Shown: positions 8,423 to 20,036, numbered from the stretch's first letter. The stretch is 64,000 bases of DNA from Antarcticibacterium sp. 1MA-6-2 (GCF_021535135.1 NZ_CP091036.1:4278001-4342000), one strand, 5' to 3'. Made by a program: numbers and translations. Notes: a model not told the origin generated them from the sequence alone.

Positions 8423-9850
8423 TTATAGAGTAAGTTTTTTATTGAGATCTTCAACAAACTTCTTGAATTGCTTATCTGTTGCTGCAAGATTGTCTACTGT
8501 TTTGCAGGCGTGTAGTACCGTTGCGTGGTCACGCTTTCCTATCTGGCTGCCAATACTCGCAAGGGAGGCTTTGGTAAATTTCTTGGCAAAGAACATTGCC
8601 AGTTGCCTGGCCTGAACAATATGGCGTTTCCGGGTTTTTGATTGTAATGTTTCTACATCCATCTGGAAGTAATCGCTCACTATCTTTTGGATATAATCGA
8701 TCGAAACCTCTCGTTTGGTATTTTTGACGTAATTGTCAACAATTTTCTTAGCCAGTTCCAGGGTGATGTCCTTCTTGTTGAATGAAGAGTGAGCAATAAG
8801 AGAAATTATAGCACCTTCCAGCTCCCTGATATTAGTTTTTATGTTGTTAGCGAGGAATTCGATAATATCCTCTGGCATTTCCACCCCGTCACGATACAAT
8901 TTGTTCTTTATAATAGAAACCCGGGTTTCAAAATCAGGATGTTGAAGCTCTGCTGAAAGACCCCATTTAAATCGGGACAACAAACGTTGTTCAATGTCCT
9001 GCATATCGACAGGCGCCTTATCACTCGTGAGAATAACCTGCTTACCATTTTGATGCAGGTGATTAAAAATGTGGAAGAATACATCCTGTGTTCCGGCTTT
9101 ACCCGAAAGCAACTGAATATCATCCACTATAAGTACATCAATGATCTGGTAGAAATGAATGAAGTCATTCCTGTTATTCTTCTTTACAGATTCTATATAC
9201 TGCTGTGTAAATTTTTCAGCAGAAATATATAAAACTGTCTTTTCCGGATACTTGTCTTTAATATCTACTCCAATGGCATGGGCCAGGTGAGTCTTTCCTA
9301 ATCCAACTCCTCCAAATATCAACAGCGGGTTAAACGAAGTTCCACCAGGTTTATTAGACACTGCTAAGCCTGCAGATCTTGCCAGCCTGTTAGAATCTCC
9401 CTCCAGGAAGTTTTCAAAATTGTAATTAGGATTTAACTGGGACTCTATTTTTACATTCCGGATACCCGGAATAATAAAAGGATTTCGTAGTTCGGGATTT
9501 CTGTTTTTTACAGGAACATCTACTTCCTGAGAAGCCATTTGGCTGCGCTGGGTGCTGGGTATTTTTTCAGTAAAAGGTAATTTGTTTCCGTAAGTGTTTT
9601 CCATCTTAATTACGTAAACCAATTTGGCCTTTTCACCAAGTTCTTTGGTTAAAGAAACCTTCAGCAATTTCACATAATGCTCTTCCAGCCACTCGTAAAA
9701 AAACTTTGAAGGAACCTGTATACTCAATGCACAATCGGTAAGTTTTACTGCTTGTATCGGCTCAAACCATGTTTTGTAGGCTTGAGGAGTAATGTTATCT
9801 TTGATAAAAGCCAGACAGCTATTCCAAACTGATTGCGCAGTTTTTGACAT
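8423..9850 (-). CDS. dnaA: Chromosomal replication initiator protein DnaA
   Basis: 475 residues, full length. The N-terminal interaction domain is followed by a linker (about 95-145), then the AAA+ ATPase with Walker A GGVGLGKTHLAHAIG (about 178-192) and Walker B DVLIVDDIQLL. The C-terminal DNA-binding domain has SKTRKRHIVQARQLAMFF and RDHATVLHACKTVDNL, the DnaA-box recognition signature. It opens oriC and autoregulates its own promoter. It is followed by the phosphatase and preceded by the divergent thioesterase. No frame problem is present. Confidence 0.97.
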   Translation of the reverse strand: MSKTAQSVWNSCLAFIKDNITPQAYKTWFEPIQAVKLTDCALSIQVPSKFFYEWLEEHYVKLLKVSLTKELGEKAKLVYVIKMENTYGNKLPFTEKIPSTQRSQMASQEVDVPVKNRNPELRNPFIIPGIRNVKIESQLNPNYNFENFLEGDSNRLARSAGLAVSNKPGGTSFNPLLIFGGVGLGKTHLAHAIGVDIKDKYPEKTVLYISAEKFTQQYIESVKKNNRNDFIHFYQIIDVLIVDDIQLLSGKAGTQDVFFHIFNHLHQNGKQVILTSDKAPVDMQDIEQRLLSRFKWGLSAELQHPDFETRVSIIKNKLYRDGVEMPEDIIEFLANNIKTNIRELEGAIISLIAHSSFNKKDITLELAKKIVDNYVKNTKREVSIDYIQKIVSDYFQMDVETLQSKTRKRHIVQARQLAMFFAKKFTKASLASIGSQIGKRDHATVLHACKTVDNLAATDKQFKKFVEDLNKKLTL

Positions 9851-10054
9851 GCTAAACTTGAGGTTATTTATAGGTTAGTAGATGATCCCAAATTAGAAAA
9901 AAACAGGTTCTTCTAATTTTTTTAGTGAAACAAATATGTGAACAAAATACCTTAAAAAAAAATCTATTATTATTGAATTTTAAGAAAATTTTATGCATAC
10001 TTCCTTCGGGTTATGAAGGTACAAAACCACAAACGAAAATTACCTTAATTTCTT
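9851..10054. other. dnaA/thioesterase divergent intergenic region
   Basis: About 200 bases, very AT-rich near 9895-9990 with several A and T runs. It must hold the divergent promoters of dnaA and the thioesterase. I looked for clusters of DnaA boxes (TTATCCACA-like) and found none that I would call, so I do not assign oriC here. Confidence 0.4.
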
Positions 10055-10454
10055 ATGAAAACTCACTGCACCACTGTTAAAGTACGATACGCTGAAACCG
10101 ATCAAATGGGAGTGGTTCATCACGGGAATTATGCTCAATACTTTGAGATCGCCCGTTTGGAGTGGCTTGAGCAGTTTGGTATCTCTTATAGAAGGATGGA
10201 AGAGGAGGGAATTATGCTTCCGGTTTACTCCCTCCAAACAAAATTTATTAAACTTAGCGTCTTTTGATGACCTTCTTAAAATTGAAACCAATTTAAAGGA
10301 GATTCCGGGGGTCAAAATTGAATTCCTGTATAAAATCCTTAATGAAGCCGGGGAGGTGATAACCACAGCTTCAACTGTTCTGGTTTTTATGGATTCTAAA
10401 ACAAAGCGACCAATAAAATGTCCTGAATATATTTTGGAAAAATTGAAGGATTAA
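10055..10454 (+). CDS. YbgC/4-hydroxybenzoyl-CoA thioesterase-like acyl-CoA thioesterase (one frameshift)
   Basis: About 133 residues after repair, the normal size for a hot-dog fold thioesterase. The start VKVRYAETDQMGVVHHGNYA carries the catalytic Asp motif of the family (YAETDxxGVVHH), followed by FEIARLEWLEQFG. The break is at 10252-10258: ACTTAGC stands where ACCGGC gives TKFIKPASFDDLLKI. The C-terminal half TVLVFMDSKTKRPIKCPEYI is in the shifted frame. The span is one base over a multiple of three. It hydrolyses acyl-CoA, though the chain length is unknown. Its end overlaps the convergent yigZ gene by 4 bases. Confidence 0.9.
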
Positions 10455-11059
10455 TTTTCCTGTTTTCGAATTTCTACTTTATAAATACTATCAAATTTGG
10501 TAAATATTTCTTCTGCATCTTTTTTTCTTACAGTAATAATAATTTGGCAGTCCAAAGCAAGGTCCTGTTTCAAAATATTTAGGTCGTGTTCTTTGATAAG
10601 TCGCATGACTATATTCATTTCAGGATAATCAAATCGTATTTCAAAAATTTCATCAATTGTTCTTGTAATTATCTTACTGTTCTCCAAAGCTAATTGAGCT
10701 GTGGTTTTATAAGCATTAATTAAGCCTCCTACTCCTAATTTAGTACCTCCAAAATATCTCACCACAACAATTAGGATATTGGTGACATCAAAAGACTGTA
10801 TTTGACCATATATTGGCATTCCTGCTGAGTTAGATGGCTCCCCATCATCATTTGCACGATAATGCAATTCCTCCTTTCCAATTTGCCAGGCGTAACACCA
10901 ATGTCGTGCTTTGGAATGTTTTTTCCTCAATTCCTCAAGGTGGACTGCGGCATGCTCTTCTGAAGTCACCGGAAAAGTGTATCCAAAGAATTTTGAACTC
11001 TTGTCTTTGAACAAAACTTCTTCTCCGGGTTTTAGTATTGTCTTATAGGTGTCGCTCAT
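10451..11059 (-). CDS. yigZ: YigZ/IMPACT-family protein
   Basis: 202 residues with the family hallmarks KSSKFFGYTFPV, KHSKARHWCYAWQIG, DDGEPSNSAGMPI and VVRYFGGTKLGVGGL in order. The N-terminal domain is related to yeast IMPACT and the C-terminal one to EF-G domain IV. The cellular function is poorly defined, and a link to translation or stress is suggested by homologues. It lies 7 bases downstream of the EamA transporter gene on the same strand, so it is probably the last gene of the ribD-HAD-EamA-yigZ run. Confidence 0.93.
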   Translation of the reverse strand: MSDTYKTILKPGEEVLFKDKSSKFFGYTFPVTSEEHAAVHLEELRKKHSKARHWCYAWQIGKEELHYRANDDGEPSNSAGMPIYGQIQSFDVTNILIVVVRYFGGTKLGVGGLINAYKTTAQLALENSKIITRTIDEIFEIRFDYPEMNIVMRLIKEHDLNILKQDLALDCQIIITVRKKDAEEIFTKFDSIYKVEIRKQEN

Positions 11060-11066
11060 GAATAAG

Positions 11067-11941
11067 TTATATTCCGCTATTAGCTACTAAGATAATGCTT
11101 AGAATGGCCAGGCCAATCCCAATCCAATTCTTGGGTATCAGTTTTTCCCTGAAGAGAATAATCCCCAGGAGGGTAGAAAGTAAAACAATGGCTACATTAT
11201 TTATCGTAAATATGGTCGAGCTGTCAAATCCTTCGCTTCGTAAAGCTAAGACCAGGAAGTAAATTGAAAAGTAATTAGGAATTCCCAGCACAAGCCCTCC
11301 AAGAATATTTTTCCCGGTTATTCGGAGAGATCCACGAAAAGCCTGAAAAATTAGTACAGAGGTGCCTACTACACCTGCCATAGAAAATATTGTAGAAGAG
11401 AACAATGCAACATCAGCTTCTTCAACATAAGTTGCTTCCAAAAACTTAATAGTGGTATCAATGACCCCGCTCCCCACAAAGACGAGAATGGGGAAAATAA
11501 GATTCTCCTTTTTTATAGCTATTCCATCCCTGCTTTTTATGGAGCTTAAATATACAGCTGCCAAAGCAAGAAGAATCCCGGTTACTTTGACCCATCCTGT
11601 GCTTTCATTGAAATATGTTATACCGAAGATGACAGGAATGGCAACCGACATTTTTGTTGCAACCGAAACCACTGAAAGTCCGCTGTGTTGAGTGGTTATA
11701 GCAGCCAGATTAAAAACTGCAATGAAGAGAATTCCCAGGAATATGGTGCTTAAGCAAACCAGGGCTTTGATGGAACAGAAGAAATGTCTGCATCACCCAA
11801 AAAACCAAAAAAACCCACCGTACAGGCCATGAAATAATTAACTATGATCGCCTGCAGGGAATTGACACCGTACTTCTGGAACAATTTGAAAATTACAAAT
11901 ATTACACTCGAAGAGAGGACACTTAAGATCAGGTAGATCAA
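11067..11941 (-). CDS. EamA/DMT-superfamily transporter (one frameshift)
   Basis: About 290 residues after repair with ten hydrophobic segments, in the two five-helix halves expected of a drug/metabolite exporter. The N-terminal piece begins MIYLILSVLSSSVIFVIFKL. The break is at 11748-11755, GCTTAAGC on the plus strand. Restoring GCCGGC gives WFAGTIFLGILFIAVFNLAA, a continuous membrane helix. The span is two bases over a multiple of three, as expected for a +2 artefact. The substrate cannot be predicted. Its 5' end overlaps the HAD phosphatase gene by 4 bases, which indicates translational coupling. Confidence 0.85.
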
Positions 11942-12546
11942 AACAGCTCTTGTTTAGCAGTAAAAAGATCTATTACATCTTCACGGGTAGGTTCAAGGTT
12001 CCAGGTATGAATACCCAATTCAGCAGCCGCATCTGTGTTCTCCTTAGTATCATCTATAAACAAACACTCCTCCGGATTTAGATCGTGTTGTTCCAGTACA
12101 TATTTATAAATAGCTGCATCAGGTTTTCTGAAATTAATCTCGTGCGAGAGGTAAAAAGCGTCAAAGCAATTTTTGAATTCTTCAAAAAAGGGAACATTAT
12201 CTTTAATCCAGTCTATATGGATCTCATTAGTATTACTTAGTAGAATAAGCTGAAAATCTTTTTCTTCGGAAAGTTTTTTCAGAAAATCATATCTGTATCT
12301 GGGAAATTCAACAAGAATAGAATTCCATGAATGTTTAAAAGCCTCCTGATTAAGTTGAGGATATTCTGAAGTGTATTTATGTATAAACTCTTTTGAAGTG
12401 ATTAAACCTTTTTCATAGTCTTTATTACACTCCTGGATGGCATCTGTAAATCCATCAATTTTGTGCTTTTCCAGCTCCCGTTTTGTTGCAGGTTTATCGA
12501 GGTTGACAAAAATGTCACCAAAATCAAATATAATTGTCTTTATCAT
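11938..12546 (-). CDS. HAD-superfamily hydrolase
   Basis: 202 residues. Motif I is [13 protein letters not shown] at the N-terminus, motif II is LILLSNTNEIH (about 94-104), and motif III/IV are NFRKPDAAIYKYVL and ECLFIDDTKENTDAA. This is the YihX/haloacid-dehalogenase-like subgroup with a helical cap between motifs I and II. It is a cytosolic phosphatase, substrate unknown. The start overlaps the repaired end of ribD by about 20 bases. In many bacteria a HAD phosphatase supplies the missing dephosphorylation step of riboflavin synthesis, so adjacency to ribD is suggestive, but I have no sequence proof of that role. Confidence 0.88.
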   Translation of the reverse strand: MIKTIIFDFGDIFVNLDKPATKRELEKHKIDGFTDAIQECNKDYEKGLITSKEFIHKYTSEYPQLNQEAFKHSWNSILVEFPRYRYDFLKKLSEEKDFQLILLSNTNEIHIDWIKDNVPFFEEFKNCFDAFYLSHEINFRKPDAAIYKYVLEQHDLNPEECLFIDDTKENTDAAAELGIHTWNLEPTREDVIDLFTAKQELF

Positions 12547-13591
12547 TTCTGTAAATTATTAATAGATCTCCTGTAGTTGAACTTGTAGTAGCAGGATTTT
12601 CCGGTAGAGCTTAGTGCTTTTATTCCTTCCTTAAAATTTACTTTTCCTGTAAGTATTCTTGCCTCATCCCATAAACCTGCGGAAATAAAAGTTTCCAGAG
12701 TTTGCGTTCCCCCTTCTATTATGATCGATTGTAATTCGTGCTAGTAAAGCACATCGCAAATCTGCTGTGCGATTTCCTTTTCAAAATCTATTTCTTCAAA
12801 AATTAGATTTTTGGAACTTGGGTTTTTTTCAGAGCTCGTTCCGCAGATGACAATAGTTTTAATAGATTCGTCAAAAAGAGCTGAATCTTCAGGAATCCTA
12901 AGTTTCCGGTCCATTACTACCCTGGTGGGGCTGGGTCCATCCCAAAGCCTAGTATTAAGTTTGGGGTTATCAGCAACAGCAGTGTTCGTGCCTACTAATA
13001 TTGCCTGTTCCTCACTTCGCCATTTATGCACCAGTTGATTGGTATATTTATTCGTAATCCAAACAGGCTCCCGCTTTTGATCCATCTGCGGCAAAGGAGC
13101 AATAAAACCGTCAGCTGATTTTGCCCATTTTAAAATTATATAAGGTCGTCTCTTTAAAAGAGAAGTGAAAAATCTTTTATTAAGTTCCCGGCATTCCTCT
13201 TCCAGGATTCCAACTTTTACTTCACAACCTGCTTCCAGCAACTTCTTAATTCCTTTACCACAACTTTGTCGAAAGGATCAACTGTTCCAATAACAATTTT
13301 TTTAATACCTCGGGCAATGATGAGATCGCTGCAGGGAGGTGTTTTACCATAGTGGCTGCATGGCTCCAGGCTCACATAGATCGTTGCCCTTTTTAAAAGC
13401 TCAGAGTCTTTAACTGAATTTATCGCGTGGACTTCCGCATGGGGTTCTCCGGCTTTCCTGTGCCAGCCTTCCCCAATGATCCTGTCATTATAAACCACTA
13501 CACTTCCTACCATAGGATTTGGGTAGGTGGTACCAAGACCATTTTGGGCGAGTTCAATGCATCTGCTAGTATATTTTTCGTGTATATTCAC
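12524..13591 (-). CDS. ribD: Bifunctional riboflavin deaminase/reductase RibD (three errors)
   Basis: About 355 residues after repair. The deaminase domain shows the zinc ligands in [10 protein letters not shown] and [18 protein letters not shown]. The reductase domain begins near [17 protein letters not shown]. Three defects lie along the gene. A lost G near 13257-13262 (GGG read as GG) would give [15 protein letters not shown]. An in-frame TAG lies at 12740-12745, where minus-strand ACTAGC replaces ACCGGC (stop for Arg). The third is ACTAAGC at 12609-12615. Repairing the last yields a C-terminus [14 protein letters not shown] then GDLLIIYRN, as expected for the family, and moves the stop into the HAD gene start. 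Net length is a multiple of three. Confidence 0.9.
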
Positions 13592-13618
13592 GCATCAAAA
13601 ATAGGATTTAATACGAGA

Positions 13619-14102
13619 ATGAGTAGTTATAAAATTCGTGAAATTCAACCTAAGGACAATGAGCAGGTTGCACAGGTGGTTAGAAATGTACTGGTGGAAA
13701 TGGGAGTTCCTAAAGTAGGTACAGCCTATGAAGACAAATCTCTTGATGATATGTATGGCTACTATGATGAGCCAAAAAAGGAATATTTTGTGGTTGAAGA
13801 AGAGGATAAGATACTTGGTTGTGCGGGGATTGCGCCTTTACCCGGAGAACCCGATATTTGTGAGCTTCAAAAAATGTATTTTCTTCCGGAAGCACGGGGC
13901 AGGGGAATAGGTGCTGCGATGATGCAAACCTGCCTCCAATTTGCAAAAGATGCCGGGTATAAGAAATGTTACCTTGAGACTATGCCTTATATGGAACATG
14001 CAAGAAAACTGTACGCCCGCACAGGATTTGAGTCTATTGAAGGACCTATGGGAACTACCTAGCCATTACAATTGTTCGGTCTGGATGATCAAGGATTTAT
14101 AA
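13619..14102 (+). CDS. GNAT-family N-acetyltransferase (3' frameshift)
   Basis: About 160 residues after repair. Acetyl-CoA binding is marked by MYFLPEARGRGIGAAMM (about 85-101), followed by the helix KDAGYKKCYLETM. As given, the frame stops after GPMGTT at 14060. ACCTAGC at 14057-14063 in place of ACCGGC explains this: repair gives GTTGHYNCSVWMIKDL and a TAA at 14100-14102, which is the normal end of this subfamily. ATG 13619 is chosen over longer alternatives because it begins with the conserved YKIREIQPKD and lies just past the divergent ribD start. The substrate is unknown. Confidence 0.85.
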
Positions 14103-14131
14103 GCCCCCTAACCCCCAAAGGGGGAGTAACT
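14103..14131. repeat. Short GC-rich hairpin element (CCCCCTAACCCCC type)
   Basis: A C-rich then G-rich block, with CCCCC AAA GGGGG as a near-perfect hairpin, fills the gap between the GNAT stop and prmC. A related block is found at 44106-44133. Such elements are scattered in many Flavobacteriia genomes. It may act as a terminator-like structure, but no T-run follows on the plus strand. Confidence 0.6.
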
Positions 14132-14146
14132 AAAGTTTCTCAAATT

Positions 14147-14993
14147 TTGGAAATCTATCAGTTAAAGAAAATATTTACAAATGACTTAAAGGATGAATAT
14201 CCTCCGGAGGAAATAAGTTCATTTTTTAATCTTCTGTCCCTGAAATTTCTGCAGATGAGCCGCATTGATGCTGCTTTGAATCCGCAGGCAGAGATTTCTG
14301 ATGAAGATCAAAAAAAATTTGATACTGCTTTGCTTCGGCTAAAGAATCATGAACCCATTCAATATATAATAGGTGAAACTGAATTTTTCGGAATGGACCT
14401 TCGGGTAAATGAAAACGTTCTGATTCCAAGGCCGGAAACCGAAGAGCTGGTGCAGTGGATTCTCGATGAGGTGAAACCTTCAGCAAGAATAAAAATTCTC
14501 GACATTGGTACCGGAAGTGGATGTATAGCAATCAGCCTGGCGAAAAACCTTCCGCAGTCGAGAGTTTCGGCAATAGATATTTCTGAGAAAGCATTGGAAA
14601 TCGCAAGGGAGAATTCAGCTATAAATAATACTGAGGTACATTTTATTAAAGCTGATATTCTTCAGCAGGAAAGTCTACAAGAAACATATGATGTCATAGT
14701 TTCCAATCCGCCTTATGTAAGGGAGTTGGAGAAGAAGGAAATGCAGAGGAATGTTCTTGAGCACGAGCTAAGCAACAGCTTTATATGTAAAAGATGAGGA
14801 CCCGCTGATATTTTACAGGAAAATCACGAAATTAGCAGGAGGATCTTTAAAACGTGGCGGAAAATTGTTCTTCGAAATCAACCAATATTTGAGCAGGGAA
14901 ACAGAGGAACTCCTGGTAAATGAGGGATTTTTGACTGAGCTACGAAATGATATTTTCGGAAATTTCCGAATGTTAAAAGGCGAAAAAAAGTAA
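14147..14993 (+). CDS. prmC: Release-factor glutamine methyltransferase PrmC (one frameshift)
   Basis: About 282 residues after repair. An N-terminal helical domain is followed by the Rossmann domain with IKILDIGTGSGCIAISLA and the catalytic VSNPPYVRE. It methylates the GGQ glutamine of peptide release factors. The break is at 14767-14773, where GCTAAGC replaces GCCGGC; the repaired sequence reads HEPATALYVKDEDPLIFYRKI. I place the start at TTG 14147 because the region before it is the hairpin repeat and the end of the GNAT gene. The family consensus also begins here, although an ATG 75 bases upstream keeps the frame open. The LOG gene follows after 3 bases. Confidence 0.9.
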
Positions 14994-14996
14994 ATT

Positions 14997-15595
14997 TTGA
15001 GAAAGTACAGATTTAAAAGCCTAGCAGTGTTTTGCGCCAGCAGTGACGGACTAGACTCTGTTATTTATAAAGAAGCTTATGATGTGGGAGAATTTCTGGC
15101 AAAGGCAGAAATTGAAGTAGTCTACGGGGGCAGCAGATTAGGACTTATGGTTCAGGTGGCGAAGGGTGTTCTCGGGCAAAGCGGCAAAATAACCGGAGTA
15201 ATTCCAGATTTTTTAAAAACAAAGGAAGTCGTTCACACAGGACTTACAAATTTAATTACCACAGAAGACATGCACGCAAGAAAAATGACGATGCATGACT
15301 TAAGTGATGCTTTTATTGCTCTTCCGGGAGGTTTTGGTACTCTGGAAGAATTATTTGAAATTCTCACCTGGGGCCAACTAGGGCTGCACAGGAAACCAAT
15401 TGGTATCCTAAACAGTAATGGCTATTACGATGACTTTATTGAATTGATGAATAAGATGGTAAGTAAGGGGCTGTTAAGAGAGGAAAATATGAACCTGGTA
15501 CAGGTGTCTTCAAATATTGAAGAACTTCTGGATAAACTGGAAGCATTTGTACCTATGCTTAGGTGCCAAAATGGATGAATAAGAACCAGACGTAA
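14997..15595 (+). CDS. LOG-family (TIGR00730) protein, cytokinin riboside phosphoribohydrolase-like
   Basis: About 198 residues after repair. The Rossmann core shows AVFCASSDG at the N-terminus, VVYGGSRLGLM and the family signature PGGFGTLEELFE. The motif HARKMTMHDLSDAFIALPGG matches the usual order. It hydrolyses nucleotide N-glycosidic bonds; LOG proteins release cytokinin bases in plants, while in most bacteria the substrate is a purine nucleotide. Near the C-terminus, GCTTAGGT at 15557-15564 replaces GCCGGT. Repair gives VPMPVPKWMNKNQT, the expected tail, with TAA at 15593-15595. The start codon is TTG, three bases after prmC. Confidence 0.87.
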
Positions 15596-15605
15596 TGAGG
15601 AAAAT

Positions 15606-16277
15606 ATGAAGATCGAAAGGCTGGAATTACAAAGCAAACACCTTACGGAACAGCTAAAATTTTATCGTGATGTCCTGGAACTTGAGATTCCGGTATACGA
15701 CGAAACTTCATTTGAAGTCAAAGTAGGTTACACCAGTATTAAATTTACTGAAGATAATAATGCCACACCTTACCATATAGCCTTCCACATTCCCGATAAG
15801 CAGGAAGAGATCGCTTTAACGTGGACAAAAGGGAAAGTACCTATTCTTAGAAATAACTCCGATGAAATTATCGATTTCAGCAATTGGAGTGCGAAGTCAT
15901 TCTATTTCTACGATGCTGATAAAAATATTGTAGAATTCATTGCCCGGCGGAATCTCTTCAAGCCCGAATCATCTTTGTTTTCTGAAGAAAATATAATAGG
16001 AGTGGCAGAAATAGGCCTTGCCACCGAAAATATTGAAGAGAAGTTTTTGTTCCTTCAGAAGAATTGTGAATTAGAGGTGTATGATGGCAACTTTGAGAAA
16101 TTCTCTGCAATTGGAGATGACGAAGGCCTTCTAATCACGATTAATAAAGAACTTAAAGATTGGTTTCCTACAGAAGATAAAGCGTTTGCATCTCCTTTCA
16201 AAATAAAATTTTCACATCGGGGAAAACAATATTATTTAAAATTTGAGAACGATAAATTAACTACCTATTCAGCCTAA
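15606..16277 (+). CDS. VOC-superfamily (glyoxalase-like) protein
   Basis: 223 residues, intact. The N-terminal LELQSKHLTEQLKFYRDVLE followed by FEVKVGYTSIKFTE is a vicinal-oxygen-chelate module. HIAFHIPDKQEEI, with the metal-type His, and FYFYDADKNIVEFIARR (Glu) complete it at about 55-117. The second half (IIGVAEIGLATENIEEKFLF onward) looks like a degenerate second module. A lyase or dioxygenase-like role is possible but the substrate is unknown. It lies between the LOG gene and ligA with short gaps and is probably part of the prmC-LOG-VOC-ligA transcript. Confidence 0.75.
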   Translation: MKIERLELQSKHLTEQLKFYRDVLELEIPVYDETSFEVKVGYTSIKFTEDNNATPYHIAFHIPDKQEEIALTWTKGKVPILRNNSDEIIDFSNWSAKSFYFYDADKNIVEFIARRNLFKPESSLFSEENIIGVAEIGLATENIEEKFLFLQKNCELEVYDGNFEKFSAIGDDEGLLITINKELKDWFPTEDKAFASPFKIKFSHRGKQYYLKFENDKLTTYSA

Positions 16278-16312
16278 GAACAATCTAACTACAGCTTTAA
16301 ACCAGAACCTAA

Positions 16313-18310
<1,998 letters not shown>

Positions 18311-18369
18311 ATCAACAAAGCCCCAGCGGGGAGAATTGTCGGCATCCCCTACGGGACTTGGTGATAATA

Positions 18370-19278
18370 TTATACTGAGATTTGAAGTCCTTTTGTGGAT
18401 ATCATTTTGTCGCTGTCAAGGTAAAAGTCTATTCGGCCTAAATAGAGGCCATAACAACCTACCTGATTTACAATCACCTGTTTCCCTTCAAGATTTTGAA
18501 GAACTTCGGGTTTTTCTAGGAAGGTATGGGTATGGCCACCAATGATAAGGTCAATTCCTTTTGTCTTCTGCGCCAGCTTAACATCAGAGATTGCACCTGA
18601 TTTATAGTCGAAGCCCAGGTGGGAAAGGCAAATAACCAGGTCACATTTCTTTTGTTCTCTCAGGAACCTTACCATTTCTTCTGAGATTTCAATCGGGTCA
18701 AGATACTTGGTTTCTTTGTAGAGATGTTCACTAACAAGCCCTTCTAATTGAATACCCAAGCCAAAAATTCCAATTTTTACTCCGTCCCGTTCCAGAACTT
18801 TATAAGGAAGAACGTGGCCATCAAGGATGGTATTGCTAAAATCGTAATTTGAAGAAATAAATTGAAAATCGGCATGTGGTAACTGAGAGTAAAAACCTTC
18901 AATTCCGTTGTCAAAATCGTGATTTCCTATTGTTGCAGCGTCGTATTTCATCTTAGTCATCAGCTTAAATTCCAACTCTCCCCCATAGAAATTAAAAAAT
19001 GGAGTTCCCTGGAAAATATCTCCCGCGTCCAGCAATAAAGTATTGGGATTTTCCTGCCGAATTCTTTCTATTAAAGTTGCTCTCCTGGCGACACCACCCA
19101 TATTAGGATTCCTGGTGTTGTCGGGGCCAAAAGGTTCTATGTGGCTATGGACATCATTCGTGTGCAGGATCGTAATGTGTTTTCGGGAACTTTCAGCAAA
19201 AGAAAGTGAAAGACCTCCCAATCCTATAAATGCTCCTGTCGCTGCCGTAGCCTGGATAAAATTTCTCCTTTTCATCAA
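18370..19278 (-). CDS. Tat-exported metallophosphatase, 5'-nucleotidase N-terminal half
   Basis: 302 residues. The N-terminus RRNFIQATAATGAFIGL is a twin-arginine-type signal. The metallophosphatase motifs follow: ILHTNDVHSHI, LLDAGDIFQGTPF, TIGNHDFDNG and VICLSHLGFDYKSG, ending with IIGGHTHTFLEKP. This is the catalytic domain of UshA/NucA-type nucleotidases, acting in the periplasm on nucleotides or related phosphomonoesters. The C-terminal substrate-binding domain is encoded by the neighbouring gene, whose stop overlaps this start by 4 bases. Both frames are intact, so the split is real. Confidence 0.92.
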   Translation of the reverse strand: MMKRRNFIQATAATGAFIGLGGLSLSFAESSRKHITILHTNDVHSHIEPFGPDNTRNPNMGGVARRATLIERIRQENPNTLLLDAGDIFQGTPFFNFYGGELEFKLMTKMKYDAATIGNHDFDNGIEGFYSQLPHADFQFISSNYDFSNTILDGHVLPYKVLERDGVKIGIFGLGIQLEGLVSEHLYKETKYLDPIEISEEMVRFLREQKKCDLVICLSHLGFDYKSGAISDVKLAQKTKGIDLIIGGHTHTFLEKPEVLQNLEGKQVIVNQVGCYGLYLGRIDFYLDSDKMISTKGLQISV

Positions 19279-20036
19279 TTGGTAATTCTTATATAGCGAC
19301 CGTCCCTTTGGGTTTGAATGGTGTCAATCTTATTAAAGTAATCTATTATAGCATTCCTAATCTTATAACCTGTTCTGTATAAATTCACAGGATCTTTCAG
19401 GAAAATCATATTATCACCACCCTGTTGTAAATAATCTGATGTTGCAACAAAATATTTTTTTTCATCTTCTATAGGCAAATTCTGTACCTCTGCATTGATC
19501 ACTTTAAAATCTTCATCCATTTTAATTGTCATTCCACTAATGGGATGTGCGGTTCGGTTGTTTTCGAGGTAAGCGATCATTTCCTTGATCCTGTTCCCGG
19601 TCAACTCGGCTACTACAATTTCATTTTCAAAGGGCATTAACTGGTAAGCTGTTCGGGCTGTAACAGGACCTTTGTCTATTGCGGCTCTTATTCCACCGTG
19701 GTTAAGAAGAACAATATCTATCTCTTTTCCTGTCTGGTCCTTAAAAGGAAGATTTGCTTGTTCCATAACTATATCGGCCATTAGATTTCCTAATGCAGTA
19801 TTTAGTTCCCCGTCTTTCTTATCAAGATTTAGAGGGTTAAAAGCTATTGTACTGTCAAGGCTGCGATTAATATGCTCTGAGTAAGGTTTTATAAAATTGG
19901 CTATGGAAGTTTCAGAAGGAATGTTGCTGTCAATAGAAAATCTTTTAGAAGAAATTTCAACAGGTTTAAAATTCTCCTTTTTGCAGGAATAGGAGCAGGC
20001 AACTAAAAGGAAGAGGCACAAAAAGCGTTGGGACAT
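19275..20036 (-). CDS. 5'-nucleotidase C-terminal domain lipoprotein
   Basis: 253 residues. MSQRFLCLFLLVACSYSCKK is a lipoprotein signal with lipobox cysteine. The rest is a 5'-nucleotidase C-terminal domain, with LGNLMADIVMEQA, LLNHGGIRAAIDKGPVT and MPFENEIVVAELTG as hallmarks, and DYLQQGGDNM near the end. This domain binds the nucleoside base in UshA. Here it is a separate lipid-anchored protein co-translated with the Tat-exported catalytic half, so the two presumably assemble in the periplasm. The gene is first in this two-gene operon. Confidence 0.92.
   Translation of the reverse strand: MSQRFLCLFLLVACSYSCKKENFKPVEISSKRFSIDSNIPSETSIANFIKPYSEHINRSLDSTIAFNPLNLDKKDGELNTALGNLMADIVMEQANLPFKDQTGKEIDIVLLNHGGIRAAIDKGPVTARTAYQLMPFENEIVVAELTGNRIKEMIAYLENNRTAHPISGMTIKMDEDFKVINAEVQNLPIEDEKKYFVATSDYLQQGGDNMIFLKDPVNLYRTGYKIRNAIIDYFNKIDTIQTQRDGRYIRITN

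Noticed and set aside
9851..10054. Origin of replication next to dnaA
   Set aside because: No cluster of DnaA boxes could be identified by eye, and dnaA and oriC are often unlinked in Bacteroidota.
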